Positions 8,850-16,887 of a stretch of DNA of 64,000 nucleotides are shown here, one piece after another; within the stretch, counting starts at the first letter, position 1, and each line of letters starts with the position of its first letter. The translations under genes were made by a program, and so were the position numbers. This DNA is from Bacillus sp. es.034 (lineage in GTDB: Bacteria; Bacillota; Bacilli; Bacillales; Bacillaceae_B): assembly GCF_002563655.1 (NCBI RefSeq), contig NZ_PDIY01000001.1:1026001-1090000 (forward strand), read 5' to 3'. Under the pieces are notes generated by a model, which was not told the DNA's origin, did not search any database, and saw nothing but the letters and a program-made list of their open reading frames with translations.

Positions 8850-9170
8850 CTAAACTCTATCTGTATTTCTCTTCTTAAATTGAAAAAATTGAATGTATTC
8901 TAAAAAATCTTGTTTAGTCATACCCTCTTTAATAGCCATCTTTACCAATCGAATCCACTCTTCGTCAATATTCGGGTTGCATTCAAGAATCTGATTCAAT
9001 GCTACTCCGAGGGCAATGGATAGCTTATCAAGAATCTGTATACTGGGATTTTCCTGTATACCCCTTTCAATCGAACTAATATATGATTTTGAAATCCCAG
9101 ACTGATTGGAAAGCTCAATAATGGTCATACCCTTTTTCTCCCTGAATTCTTTAATTTTCTCACCTACCAT
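8850..9170 (-). CDS. SinR-like transcriptional regulator (paralog)
   Basis: A 106-residue regulator with the full SinR plan: XRE helix-turn-helix (MTIIELSNQSGISKSYISSIERG, about residues 15-37) with the SinR-typical PSIQILDKLS helix, then the C-terminal multimerisation/SinI-binding domain (EEWIRLVKMAIKEGMTKQDFLEYIQFF). It is less like B. subtilis SinR than the copy at 10111. It is divergent from the zinc-ribbon gene at 9410; the shared 239-bp upstream region carries two GTTC-N8-GAAC palindromes, which it or the other SinR may bind. Start ATG, AAAGGA upstream. Confidence 0.88.
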   Translation of the reverse strand: MVGEKIKEFREKKGMTIIELSNQSGISKSYISSIERGIQENPSIQILDKLSIALGVALNQILECNPNIDEEWIRLVKMAIKEGMTKQDFLEYIQFFQFKKRNTDRV

Positions 9171-9198
9171 TTATCACAGTCCTTTCCATTTCTATTAA

Positions 9199-9214
9199 GT
9201 TCATTATATAGAAC
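9199..9214. promoter_or_regulatory. Palindrome GTTC-N8-GAAC, SinR-type operator candidate
   Basis: GTTCATTATATAGAAC: perfect 4-bp arms with an 8-bp A/T spacer, 29 bp upstream of the sinR-like start. SinR half sites are GTTCTYT-like, so the arms fit. A further half site AAAGAACA lies at 9269-9276. Confidence 0.5.
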
Positions 9215-9358
9215 AAAAGATAAATAATAAATAGAGGAAGACTAAGAAATTGAAAGAAAATTCAATATAAAGAACAAACTATCATCTTTTTAACGAAAAT
9301 AAGACGTATTATAAGACTTTAGACTTATTTAGAAAGCGATTATACTAATGGAGAATAC

Positions 9359-9374
9359 GTTCTTAAAAATGAAC
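9359..9374. promoter_or_regulatory. Palindrome GTTC-N8-GAAC next to the zinc-ribbon promoter
   Basis: GTTCTTAAAAATGAAC with the same arms and spacer length as the site at 9199. It lies 13 bases downstream of a TATACT (9341-9346) that could be the -10 of the 9410 gene, so a bound protein would block transcription start. Confidence 0.5.
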
Positions 9375-9409
9375 ATATATAATTCAAATGGAGGAAGGAG
9401 TTAAACAAT

Positions 9410-9601
9410 TTGTTCAAAAAAGTATGTTCTCGTTGTACGCGTCCATCATTTAGCAGTTCAGAAACCGGACAATGGATATGCCCTTCATGTGGATACGATT
9501 TAACACAATCTAGCTTCTATAAAGCAATAATATATAAAAATATCACTCAAAAGGTTTTGCCTTTGGAGAAAAAGATTGATTTCTATAAAAATAATAAGTA
9601 A
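9410..9601 (+). CDS. Small zinc-ribbon protein
   Basis: A 63-residue protein starting at TTG with a strong GGAGGAAGGAG site. Four cysteines in two knuckles (CSRC at 6-9 and CPSC at about 24-27) make a zinc ribbon; the tail is basic. I do not recognise a specific family. It is divergent from the sinR paralog and its promoter carries a SinR-type palindrome, so it is a likely target of that regulator. Confidence 0.7.
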   Translation: MFKKVCSRCTRPSFSSSETGQWICPSCGYDLTQSSFYKAIIYKNITQKVLPLEKKIDFYKNNK

Positions 9602-9769
9602 GTTATCCTACAAGTTTCGACACATTCATCTAAGTATTAAAATTTATTACAATAATTTTTGTATGCAGTATCTTGTAAATGTAAAATAATAGGTGTATTT
9701 GTAAAAAAATAGGGTATATATTATTATCAGAAAAGACAAAAAACAGCACGGATTGAAATGTTTTATTAG

Positions 9770-9775
9770 TATAAT
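9770..9775 (+). promoter_or_regulatory. Candidate -10 element for the sinI leader
   Basis: TATAAT about 20 bases before the riboswitch aptamer. No consensus -35 sits at the right distance, so another sigma factor or an activator may be involved. Confidence 0.35.
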
Positions 9776-9792
9776 AGGTTTAGTTATTAAAT

Positions 9793-9908
9793 GTCAGACA
9801 AAGGCAAACCTATTGAAAAGTAGGGACGCAAAGTCACAGATCTAAGGTTTATAAATCCGCTTATTTATTGGGTGACGTATTTATAACTACGATGGCTGGA
9901 CTGCCTGA
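9793..9908 (+). ncRNA. Cyclic-di-GMP-I (GEMM-I) riboswitch upstream of sinI
   Basis: Conserved GEMM-I blocks appear in order: AAAGGCAAACC, a CCTATT-GAAA-AGTAGG stem with the GAAA tetraloop, GGGACGCAAAG, CTAAGG, a long variable helix closed by TTATAAAT and ATTTATAA, then ATGGCTGGACTGCC. The segment between the aptamer and the Shine-Dalgarno contains AAATAC-GTTACA-GTATTTTAGGAGG, a hairpin right at the ribosome site, so translational control is plausible. The first gene downstream is the SinI-like antirepressor, 33 bases after the aptamer end. Confidence 0.9.
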
Positions 9909-9940
9909 AATACGTTACAGTATTTTAGGAGGGGATCATT

Positions 9941-10078
9941 TTGGCGAAACGTGAACTGGATAGGGAATGGGTTGATTTAATTAAACAGGCGTTGGAGGCA
10001 GGGATACCTTTAACAGAAATCAGAGAGTTTCTCCATAGTCAGTCCCCGCAAACAAAAGAAGGATACAAGGTCATGTAA
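9941..10078 (+). CDS. sinI: SinI-like antirepressor
   Basis: A 45-residue protein starting at TTG after TTAGGAGGGG. The segment ELDREWVDLIKQALEAGIPL is the SinI signature and closely parallels the C-terminal domain of SinR (HEWLKIAEEAMDSGITKEQF in the copy at 10111), which it would bind to break up SinR and release biofilm genes. Unlike B. subtilis, sinI does not precede sinR on the same strand: sinR is convergent and separated by a terminator. The gene is led by a c-di-GMP riboswitch. It could equally target the SinR paralog at 8850. Confidence 0.88.
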   Translation: MAKRELDREWVDLIKQALEAGIPLTEIREFLHSQSPQTKEGYKVM

Positions 10079-10080
10079 AT

Positions 10081-10116
10081 AAATGAGGTCCTGCTTGTTG
10101 GAGCAGGACCTCATTT
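10081..10116. terminator. Bidirectional terminator between sinI and sinR
   Basis: Perfect 15-bp stem AAATGAGGTCCTGCT / AGCAGGACCTCATTT with a 6-base loop and A/T runs on both sides. Confidence 0.9.
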
Positions 10117-10431
10117 ATTGTCTAGTTTCCACTTGTTAAATTCGATGAATTCACGGAACTGTTCTTTCGTAATGCCTGAATCCATCGCTTCTTCAGCAAT
10201 TTTTAACCATTCGTGATCTATATTTTGATCCTCCGGTTGGTCATAAAGTAGAGCATCCAATGGAATCCCCAGTGCAGTTGAAACTTTCTCCAGGAATTGA
10301 ATGGATGGGTTTTGTTGAAGATTACGCTCGATAGAACTTAAATATGACTTGGCGACTCCGGCTTTCTCAGCCAATTCTGTCATGGACATTCTTTTTTCTT
10401 GTCTATACTTTTTTACTCTTTCTCCAATCAA
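10111..10431 (-). CDS. sinR: Biofilm master repressor SinR
   Basis: A DNA-binding repressor of matrix genes. The helix-turn-helix (MTELAEKAGVAKSYLSSIERNLQQNPSIQFLEKVS) is almost the same as in B. subtilis SinR, and the C-terminal domain (HEWLKIAEEAMDSGITKEQFREFIEFNKWK) is the tetramerisation and SinI-binding part. I choose TTG at 10431 (MIGERVKKYRQ) because it aligns with the B. subtilis start and lies 6 bases after CAGGTG; a GTG three codons upstream would overlap that site. Length is then 106 residues. Confidence 0.93.
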   Translation of the reverse strand: MIGERVKKYRQEKRMSMTELAEKAGVAKSYLSSIERNLQQNPSIQFLEKVSTALGIPLDALLYDQPEDQNIDHEWLKIAEEAMDSGITKEQFREFIEFNKWKLDNK

Positions 10432-10547
10432 TGAGCACACCTGCCTAAGAACTTCATGTAATAATATTTAATGAATAATAGCTGATAATTCAATTATAGC
10501 AAACAGCTAATTCATGCTCTATATAAAGTTTACATAATTTCGTATAA

Positions 10548-10988
10548 TTAAACACTTGGTTTTGCCGTTGACGGAATCCTTGGCTTAGACACCATCTTCT
10601 CACGGAACTCCCGAACGAGTTCATCCCCGGAGTACCCTTTCTGCACCAAGTCATCAAGCAGAATCTCCGCATATTCATTCCGCTGTTTCTTCAATTTTCC
10701 TTCAAACATAATGCTGATATGTTTATCCATTTCTTTGATGCAACGGATGGATGTCATGAAGGCAGCCGGATCATTGGCAGCATGGGAAATCACGACCTGG
10801 ATTTCCAAGTCTTCTTTACTTTGCTGGGCCTTCTGGAAAAATTCGATGTATTCATTTGACATATACGTTTCGACAAGCCATGTCTTCTGACCGTCTTCTT
10901 TATTGATGATTAGACCGTCCACAAGCTCAAAGTCATGCAGTACCTCGTCCTCCACTACTTGAAGGGAAATCACTTTAAAGGTTTTCAT
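10548..10988 (-). CDS. ywpF: YwpF-like protein
   Basis: A 146-residue cytoplasmic protein of the YwpF family, function unknown to me. The N-terminus MKTFKVISLQVVEDEVLHDFELVDGLI is typical. The ATG at 10988 is chosen because GGGAGATG precedes it; an upstream in-frame start would add 11 unrelated residues. In Bacillus, ywpF also lies close to fabZ and ssbB, supporting the call. The C-terminus (KPRIPSTAKPSV) is proline-rich and probably disordered. Confidence 0.8.
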   Translation of the reverse strand: MKTFKVISLQVVEDEVLHDFELVDGLIINKEDGQKTWLVETYMSNEYIEFFQKAQQSKEDLEIQVVISHAANDPAAFMTSIRCIKEMDKHISIMFEGKLKKQRNEYAEILLDDLVQKGYSGDELVREFREKMVSKPRIPSTAKPSV

Positions 10989-11140
10989 GAACGAACATCT
11001 CCCATTTAAAGGTTTTATCAAATTATATCACAGGGGGGAATTGTTTCCCTAATACATTTGGCGATGAAAAAAATGACGAAAGATGCAATTTTGTGTTTTT
11101 GACCATGATTTTGATGAAAAAGGGGAAAATCTCCCTAGGC

Positions 11141-11186
11141 GAATTTCCGAAATTCAAGCCGTTTTTGCCTCGAATTTCGGAAATTC
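11141..11186. repeat. Twin 15-bp palindromes upstream of ssbB
   Basis: GAATTTCCGAAATTC at 11141-11155 and GAATTTCGGAAATTC at 11172-11186. Each is its own palindrome (7-bp arms around one base), and the two are exact inverse complements, 31 bp apart centre to centre. They can act as two operator sites on one DNA face or as one long hairpin. They lie 71 bp before the ssbB start. Confidence 0.6.
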
Positions 11187-11256
11187 ACGATTTTACAAGT
11201 TTCCCACATAGGAGGTAAGATGAGTACACCTTAACAGAAAGGAGAAATGAACCCAA

Positions 11257-11634
11257 GTGATCAACCAAGTGACCCTGGTGGGAAGGCTGACAAAAGATCC
11301 AGAAGCGAGAAAAACGATGGAAGGAAAATCAGTACTCAGTGTGACGATTGCCGTGAACCGGCCTTATAAGAACCAGCAAGGCCAAGTTGATGCCGACTTT
11401 GTACTCTGTACGATTTGGAACCGTGCAGCGGATAATACGGAGAAATACTGCAGGAAGGGTTCCGTCGTCGGGGTGACGGGCCGCATCCAAACACGTTACT
11501 TCGAAAATGATCAAGGAAAGCGCACGTATATCACCGAAGTCGTCGCTGAAAACATCCGGTTCCTGGACAGTAAGCAGGCGTCCCCGGTGACACCTGAACC
11601 GAGCAAGAAAGAACCAATCGAATTGCCGTTCTAA
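11257..11634 (+). CDS. ssbB: Single-stranded DNA-binding protein SsbB
   Basis: A 125-residue SSB with one OB fold (residues about 1-105: MINQVTLVGRLTKDPEARKT, FVLCTIWNRAADNTEKYCRKG, GRIQTRYFENDQGKRTYITEV). It ends in EPIELPF, close to the SSB interaction tip. The short length and location after ywpF fit the competence-associated SsbB rather than the replicative SsbA, which normally sits between rpsF and rpsR. Start GTG with AGAAAGGAGAAATG upstream. It probably binds incoming ssDNA during transformation (family knowledge). Confidence 0.88.
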   Translation: MINQVTLVGRLTKDPEARKTMEGKSVLSVTIAVNRPYKNQQGQVDADFVLCTIWNRAADNTEKYCRKGSVVGVTGRIQTRYFENDQGKRTYITEVVAENIRFLDSKQASPVTPEPSKKEPIELPF

Positions 11635-11656
11635 TATTTTAAAGGGAGATGGAGTT

Positions 11657-11830
11657 GTGGCCACACTGCAAGAACTTGAACAAAGAATCGACCGACTGGA
11701 AAAAATGACGGAAGATCTCATAAAAAAGGTAGCACGAGTCAATGTCGAAAACTTCTACTTATCTCAACGGGTAACCGCCCTTGAACAAGGATACGAATAT
11801 CCGAACCCGGTTTTGAAAACCTCATCTTAA
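11657..11830 (+). CDS. Small coiled-coil protein downstream of ssbB
   Basis: A 57-residue ORF starting at GTG with AAAGGGAGATGGAG upstream and 22 bp after ssbB. The first 45 residues are a heptad-like helix (LQELEQRIDRLEKMTEDLIKK) and the tail is YPNPVLKTSS. I do not recognise the family. The good ribosome site and close spacing suggest co-expression with ssbB. From 11831 to 12160 no further gene is visible; a weak hairpin with a T run lies near 12002-12038. Confidence 0.6.
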   Translation: MATLQELEQRIDRLEKMTEDLIKKVARVNVENFYLSQRVTALEQGYEYPNPVLKTSS

Positions 11831-12160
11831 TTTTTTATAACCCTCACCCAGATCTCTTTCCATAAGTGTCAATCCAACCAACCTATAAGTTATGTCTCAA
11901 AGTCCAATGGTTACCCGCACGATGCCCCTGATTTGCCTCATTAGATATAAACATGTGTAGTGATAAGTAAGTGAAATATTCCCCTATTTGTCTTCATATT
12001 GAGCCGGTTTCCTTGAGGGGAGGCTGGTGTTTTTTGTTTGTAAACGAGAATCGATATTGTTGGTGCCCCCTTTTCAAAATTTAAATCCAATTATATTTGT
12101 AAAACACATCTGATTTGTCCACCCCTTTTTTTGAAAAAACCAAACACCAATCAATTTCCC

Positions 12161-12193
12161 AAAAAAAAACCCCTTTCCCAAAAAAGGAAAGAG
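12161..12193 (-). terminator. Terminator of the ywqB-ywqA unit
   Basis: On the minus strand CTTTCC-loop-GGAAAG is followed by GGGG and a run of nine T, just past the ywqA stop. Confidence 0.75.
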
Positions 12194-12201
12194 GCAAAAT
12201 T

Positions 12202-15027
12202 CTATTCCAACACCAACAACGATTCCAAATCCTGATCCGACAATTCTGTCACCCACTGGTCACTGCGGATGATTTCGTCGTTCAGAGCCTGCTTTTTCAT
12301 GAGCATGGCATCGATTTTTTCTTCAAGGGTGCCGGATGATACCAGCTTGTGCACATGGACGAAACGTTTCTGGCCGATCCGATAAGCACGGTCGGTGGCC
12401 TGGTTCTCGACGGCAGGGTTCCACCAGCGGTCGTAGTGGACGACGTGATTGGCAGCGGTCAGGTTCAGACCGGTACCGCCGGCTTTCAGTGATAGAAGAA
12501 AGACAGGGAAGTCCCCGTTTTGGAATTTCTCGACGAGTTCATCCCGTTTTCCTTTAGCCGTGCTTCCGTTCAGGAACGGGACATTCACATCGAACTCTTC
12601 CTTCATCACGTCCTGGATCATCTCGCCCATTGAGATATACTGGGTGAAGATCAGGCAGGCTTCGCCGGATTCGAGGGCGGTTTCCACGATGTCCTTCAGT
12701 TTCTGCATTTTTTCAGAGCGGGATAGGATCGACTTCGGATCCGGTTCTTTTAAATACAGAGCCGGGTGGTTACAGAGCTGCTTCAGCTGGTTGAGCATTT
12801 GCAGAATCAATCCTTTGCGCTCAAATCCGCTCAGTGTTTCGATTTTAGTGAGCGTGTCTTTCACGAGTTGCTCATACAAGGCCGCCTGCTCGGCAGTCAG
12901 GTGACAATATTCTTTCTGCTCGAGTTTTTCAGGCAGGTTCAATTCGACTTCAGGATCTTTCTTCGTACGACGCAGTAAGAATGGCTTGATTTTGGCCTGA
13001 AGCTCTTTGACTTTTTCTTCGTTCTCGTCTTTTTCTATGGGAGCGATGTAATTTTTTTGGTACTGGGTGAACCCACCGAGATAGCCGTGGTTCAGGAAAT
13101 CAAAGATCGACCACAGTTCCGACAGACGATTCTCCATCGGGGTTCCGGTGAGAGCAATATGATGCTTGCCGCTCAGCTTTCGGATCGCACGGGACTGTTT
13201 CGTATTCGCGTTCTTGATATTCTGGGCTTCATCAAGGGAAATCGATGTCCATTCGACGAGTGATAGCTCGTCATAATCGATATGGGACAAGCCGTAAGAG
13301 GTGAGCACCACATCGACATCCTTGATCGCACTAGCAAAACCATCACCCTTCGCACGGGTAGGACCGTAATGTAGATGAACCTTCAAGTCCGGAGCAAACT
13401 TCTCCAACTCACGCTGCCAGTTTCCGAGAACGGAGGTAGGGGCAACGATCAGGGAAGGGGTTTCCGGTTTTTCGGTATCCCTCACATGTTGCAGATACGT
13501 GATGAGCTGCACTGTTTTTCCGAGTCCCATGTCATCGGCAAGACAGGCGCCAAAGCCAAACTTCCGCAAAAAGAGCATCCAGCTCATCCCAAGCTGCTGA
13601 TAGGGACGGAGCTCACCGATAAAACTATCAGGCGTTTCTGTAAGCGGAATCGATGACACATTCGTCAGCTGATGAACCATTTTTTTCATGGAACGGTTGA
13701 GTTCGAGCTGGATCCTGGCGTATTGATAAGGATCATGCTCATCGTCGTCTGGATCCACGTCCGACTCATCCTCGTCACGGGGGACAAGCTCCTGTTCGAG
13801 CATATCCTGGATCGAGATTCCTTCCTGTTTAGCTTTCGTCATCATCTGTTGAATCCGGCGAATCATGGCAGGGTCGAGCTTCATCCATTGACCGCGAATC
13901 TTCACCAAGCGGCGTTGATCATCTACGAGCTGATTGAAGTCATCCTCTGAAAGATTGACGCCGTTCATGGAGAGACGCCAGTCGAAATCGAGCATGGCGT
14001 TGAGACCCACGAAGGATTTACGATAGCTCGTGTCCGTGTTTTTCAGCTTTGCTTTCACGAGTACCTGGGCATCCTTCATCGCTTCCCACCAGGATGGGAG
14101 GAGGATCTCAATATCGAGATCGATGAGCTTCTCACTTAAGACGGATAAGAAATCCCAGGCATCATGCTCACCAAGAGCCGTGCGGAGGGAGCCATCCGTA
14201 TCGCGGAGGATCGGCAGCATCTTCATCCAGCGTTCCTGCTCTTCCGATACGTCCGGGAGATGTTTTTTCCAGGAAGGGGGGACCGTGTCTTCAGCAAGGG
14301 ATATGATCCGGTTCTGTTTCTTGCGGTCCCGTAAAATCGTTTCAAGTTCCCAGGATTCATCTTCATCAAGGGGTTCCGTGATCCGGAGCCCGATGGAAAA
14401 CGGCAGCTCCTCATCAGCCCCGGCGATCCATTCACTCCATCGTCTTTCATCAAAATACGCATCCAGCTCTTCAGACGTCAGCGTACTTTCCTTCAGCTTC
14501 TGGATCCTTTTCATCGCACTCGAGCCACCCGACGCCATCGCCTCATTCAACGCACCCTGAAACCAGGATTCGGTTAAATTCTTGAGGGACGGACCTCCAT
14601 CGGGAAGCTCTTCTTCCCAGAATTCGTCGTTGAAATTTGACCATACTTCATCGGGAATGTGAAACTGCAGTCCTTTTTCCTGCCATTCTTCAAAGCGCGG
14701 CAGCCAGCGTCCGGCTTCGACGGCCTCATAGATGACCGGGGCAATCGCAATGCATGCCTGGCCGGTTTCATCCCAGTCCCACTGGATCATGCCGCTGAAG
14801 TGCTCGCCGGCAAGAAGGGTCAGGAACTGCCACTTGGTGACAGGGATTCCGCCCTCAGCTTCCTCGAGCAGGGTCCCATAGTAGCTTTCTTCATGCCAAA
14901 GAAACAGCTGCCCCTTCCATTCTTTTGGGGGAAGGAGTTCGCCTTCGTCGTTTTCCGCAGTGATGAAGAAACGGTCTTCATATTCAGTTGTATGGACATT
15001 GATTTTGACGGAAGACAGTTTAAGCAT
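12202..15027 (-). CDS. ywqA: SNF2-family helicase YwqA
   Basis: A 941-residue SWI2/SNF2 ATPase. The N-terminal half (about 1-460) is the bacterial SNF2-associated region; the helicase core has Walker A in DDMGLGKTVQL (about residue 500), the DEAQ box (about 598), TGTPMENRLSELWS, and the C-terminal lobe with QATDRAYRIGQ. Members are thought to remodel protein-nucleic acid complexes. It overlaps the SWIM-domain gene upstream by 8 bp, so the two are translationally coupled. A dispersed-motif copy (14584-14597) is embedded in the frame and encodes GGPSLK near residue 144. Confidence 0.93.
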   Translation of the reverse strand: MLKLSSVKINVHTTEYEDRFFITAENDEGELLPPKEWKGQLFLWHEESYYGTLLEEAEGGIPVTKWQFLTLLAGEHFSGMIQWDWDETGQACIAIAPVIYEAVEAGRWLPRFEEWQEKGLQFHIPDEVWSNFNDEFWEEELPDGGPSLKNLTESWFQGALNEAMASGGSSAMKRIQKLKESTLTSEELDAYFDERRWSEWIAGADEELPFSIGLRITEPLDEDESWELETILRDRKKQNRIISLAEDTVPPSWKKHLPDVSEEQERWMKMLPILRDTDGSLRTALGEHDAWDFLSVLSEKLIDLDIEILLPSWWEAMKDAQVLVKAKLKNTDTSYRKSFVGLNAMLDFDWRLSMNGVNLSEDDFNQLVDDQRRLVKIRGQWMKLDPAMIRRIQQMMTKAKQEGISIQDMLEQELVPRDEDESDVDPDDDEHDPYQYARIQLELNRSMKKMVHQLTNVSSIPLTETPDSFIGELRPYQQLGMSWMLFLRKFGFGACLADDMGLGKTVQLITYLQHVRDTEKPETPSLIVAPTSVLGNWQRELEKFAPDLKVHLHYGPTRAKGDGFASAIKDVDVVLTSYGLSHIDYDELSLVEWTSISLDEAQNIKNANTKQSRAIRKLSGKHHIALTGTPMENRLSELWSIFDFLNHGYLGGFTQYQKNYIAPIEKDENEEKVKELQAKIKPFLLRRTKKDPEVELNLPEKLEQKEYCHLTAEQAALYEQLVKDTLTKIETLSGFERKGLILQMLNQLKQLCNHPALYLKEPDPKSILSRSEKMQKLKDIVETALESGEACLIFTQYISMGEMIQDVMKEEFDVNVPFLNGSTAKGKRDELVEKFQNGDFPVFLLSLKAGGTGLNLTAANHVVHYDRWWNPAVENQATDRAYRIGQKRFVHVHKLVSSGTLEEKIDAMLMKKQALNDEIIRSDQWVTELSDQDLESLLVLE
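14584..14597 (+). repeat. Dispersed 14-base motif inside ywqA
   Basis: Exact GAGGGACGGACCTC lying antisense within ywqA; the coding strand reads GGPSLK. Confidence 0.85.
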
Positions 15028-16657
15028 CGATTAACTTACCCTTTCTGCACTCTTCTTGGAACGCGCGTAAACGCCTATATTTCTCCAGAATATAGGTGAG
15101 ATAGACATCCCACTTATCGGTTTTTTTCGTTTTTTTATAAATCGTCCGGATCTTCTTCATATAACGGACCGCAAGCTTGTAGCTGTCGCGGTTCTTCTGG
15201 TCGATGGCTGTGATGACGCCGGCGTAATAGATGGGAAGGGCGAGCTCGGGTGCTTCCTTCGTCACGTCACGGAGACCCATGCCTTCCATTTCCCCGATGC
15301 TGTAGTTCATATATTTCTGCAGTTCGACCCATTCACGGTAAGCTCTCGCCGTGATGAGATATTCGTTGTATGAGAAAAAGCTGTACGGAAGCATGGAGAG
15401 GAGCAGCTCGTTCACTAGCATGCTGTCCTTCTCCATGAGCCAATCCATCGGCAGAATCCGCACGAACCAGCGGACGAACCGGGTCGCTTCATAATAATCA
15501 AGAGTCTCGAGATGATCCGGCATCCTCGACAGGATATTCCGGACCAGGAAGAAGCCGACTTCGTACCGCTTTCCAACGAAAAATTTACGGAGCCAGAATT
15601 CACTGTAAGCGACAAGTTCTGTTCCAAGTTCATCGACGACTTCACTTGCTTTATTCAAATCCTCGAGGAGGAGATATTGGTGGATAAGGGCGACGTTGTA
15701 AAAGGTCGGATCCTGCTTGTCTTGTTCCTCCAAGCGCGTCACTTCTTCACGGCGCCACGACTTCTGCTTGAACAAGTAGTACCATAGAAAGCGGTACACC
15801 TCGGCCTTCATCATCGTACTGTTCTCCGTTGAATCACTCATCTCGATGGTTTGCTTTTTCAAAAAAGCAATATACGGATCGAAGCTGAACGGCATGGCAT
15901 GGATCGAGAGTTTCTCTACAGCATCTTCCATTTCACCTAACAGGAAATCATACATGCTGTACTGCTCACGGCTCAGTTCGACATTCCGTTTTTGTAGAAA
16001 AAGGTCGATTTCAATCGAAAGATAAAAGGTCGCAAACAGCTGATAGAGGGGCTTCCATTCCCGTTCGAACGGCGCTTCCTTCATAAATCGCTTCGTGATA
16101 TTCTGCACGAGGACGTCCATTAAATAGGGCTGTCTTTCAAGTAACTCCAGGTCTTCTTTTTTAAGGAGGGAGTCAAAGAACTGCCACCATTCCTCAGGGG
16201 TGTTCCCGCGTGTTTTCCGTTCGTTCAATAGATCGCTTGCTTTCTTTAAGGCACCGTGCTTTTTCATTAAATCATCCAGTGACTGTGCTTCCTGACTGGC
16301 AGGCTGTGATTGACTCCGCCAATTCTGGATCCACTCACTGACCCGTCCAACTTTGTTATAGAGCATAAAAAAGGTCGCCATTTGATGCCGGCACCATTTA
16401 TCCTGTGGACACGAGCACTTGCTTAACAGGGGGAATAATAAATTCAGCTCTAAGGTGACAGGCGTCACATCCTGAACCTCCGCCGACACTTCATCATCCC
16501 GGACCTTTACGTTCGAAACCAGATTCTGACGGAACAAAAGAAGGCCCTTCGACACGACGTTCTTGCTCTCGTCCTGATTCGGGTCCAGCTCACCCTGTAT
16601 CGACTGACTCATGGGAAGTAACTTATCCTTCAACTCCTGAATACGAATCGACATCAA
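15020..16657 (-). CDS. ywqB: SWIM zinc-finger protein YwqB
   Basis: A 545-residue protein with a SWIM zinc finger near residues 81-93 (CSCPQDKWCRHQMA, pattern CxC...CxH). The remainder is helical with TPR-like character and no enzyme motif. SWIM proteins of this type are routinely encoded just upstream of a SNF2 helicase, as here, where the 3' end overlaps ywqA by 8 bp. The pair probably acts on nucleic acid together. Start ATG, with AGGTTGG upstream. Confidence 0.9.
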   Translation of the reverse strand: MMSIRIQELKDKLLPMSQSIQGELDPNQDESKNVVSKGLLLFRQNLVSNVKVRDDEVSAEVQDVTPVTLELNLLFPLLSKCSCPQDKWCRHQMATFFMLYNKVGRVSEWIQNWRSQSQPASQEAQSLDDLMKKHGALKKASDLLNERKTRGNTPEEWWQFFDSLLKKEDLELLERQPYLMDVLVQNITKRFMKEAPFEREWKPLYQLFATFYLSIEIDLFLQKRNVELSREQYSMYDFLLGEMEDAVEKLSIHAMPFSFDPYIAFLKKQTIEMSDSTENSTMMKAEVYRFLWYYLFKQKSWRREEVTRLEEQDKQDPTFYNVALIHQYLLLEDLNKASEVVDELGTELVAYSEFWLRKFFVGKRYEVGFFLVRNILSRMPDHLETLDYYEATRFVRWFVRILPMDWLMEKDSMLVNELLLSMLPYSFFSYNEYLITARAYREWVELQKYMNYSIGEMEGMGLRDVTKEAPELALPIYYAGVITAIDQKNRDSYKLAVRYMKKIRTIYKKTKKTDKWDVYLTYILEKYRRLRAFQEECRKGKLIDA

Positions 16658-16705
16658 CCAACCTCTCCAATCTATAAAATCGCATTCTTTTATTATAACG
16701 CAAAA

Positions 16706-16785
16706 GGAGGGGGAAAAGGAACATGGGGGTGGGGCAAGTGGTGAAAAGGGGGTGTGGGGTTTGTCGAATGATGTGGTTGGGGGGG
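16706..16785 (+). other. G-rich tract with possible quadruplex potential
   Basis: Six runs of 4-7 G within 80 bases (for example GGGGGTGGGG at 16725) between ywqB and the phosphatase gene. A degenerate copy of the dispersed motif (GAGGGGACGGTCT) follows at 16811. No gene is visible in 16658-16887. Confidence 0.4.
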
Positions 16786-16887
16786 TGGATTGGTGGCTGA
16801 CACGGCAATGGAGGGGACGGTCTATATTTTGGAAGTCGTTAATATAAGGTGTGAAGATTCCCCTTCAAAACCTACTCAATCCCCACC

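Noticed and set aside
12449-15099. Several plus-strand ORFs over ywqA
   Set aside because: Shadows of the long SNF2 frame, with no start signals or recognisable domains.
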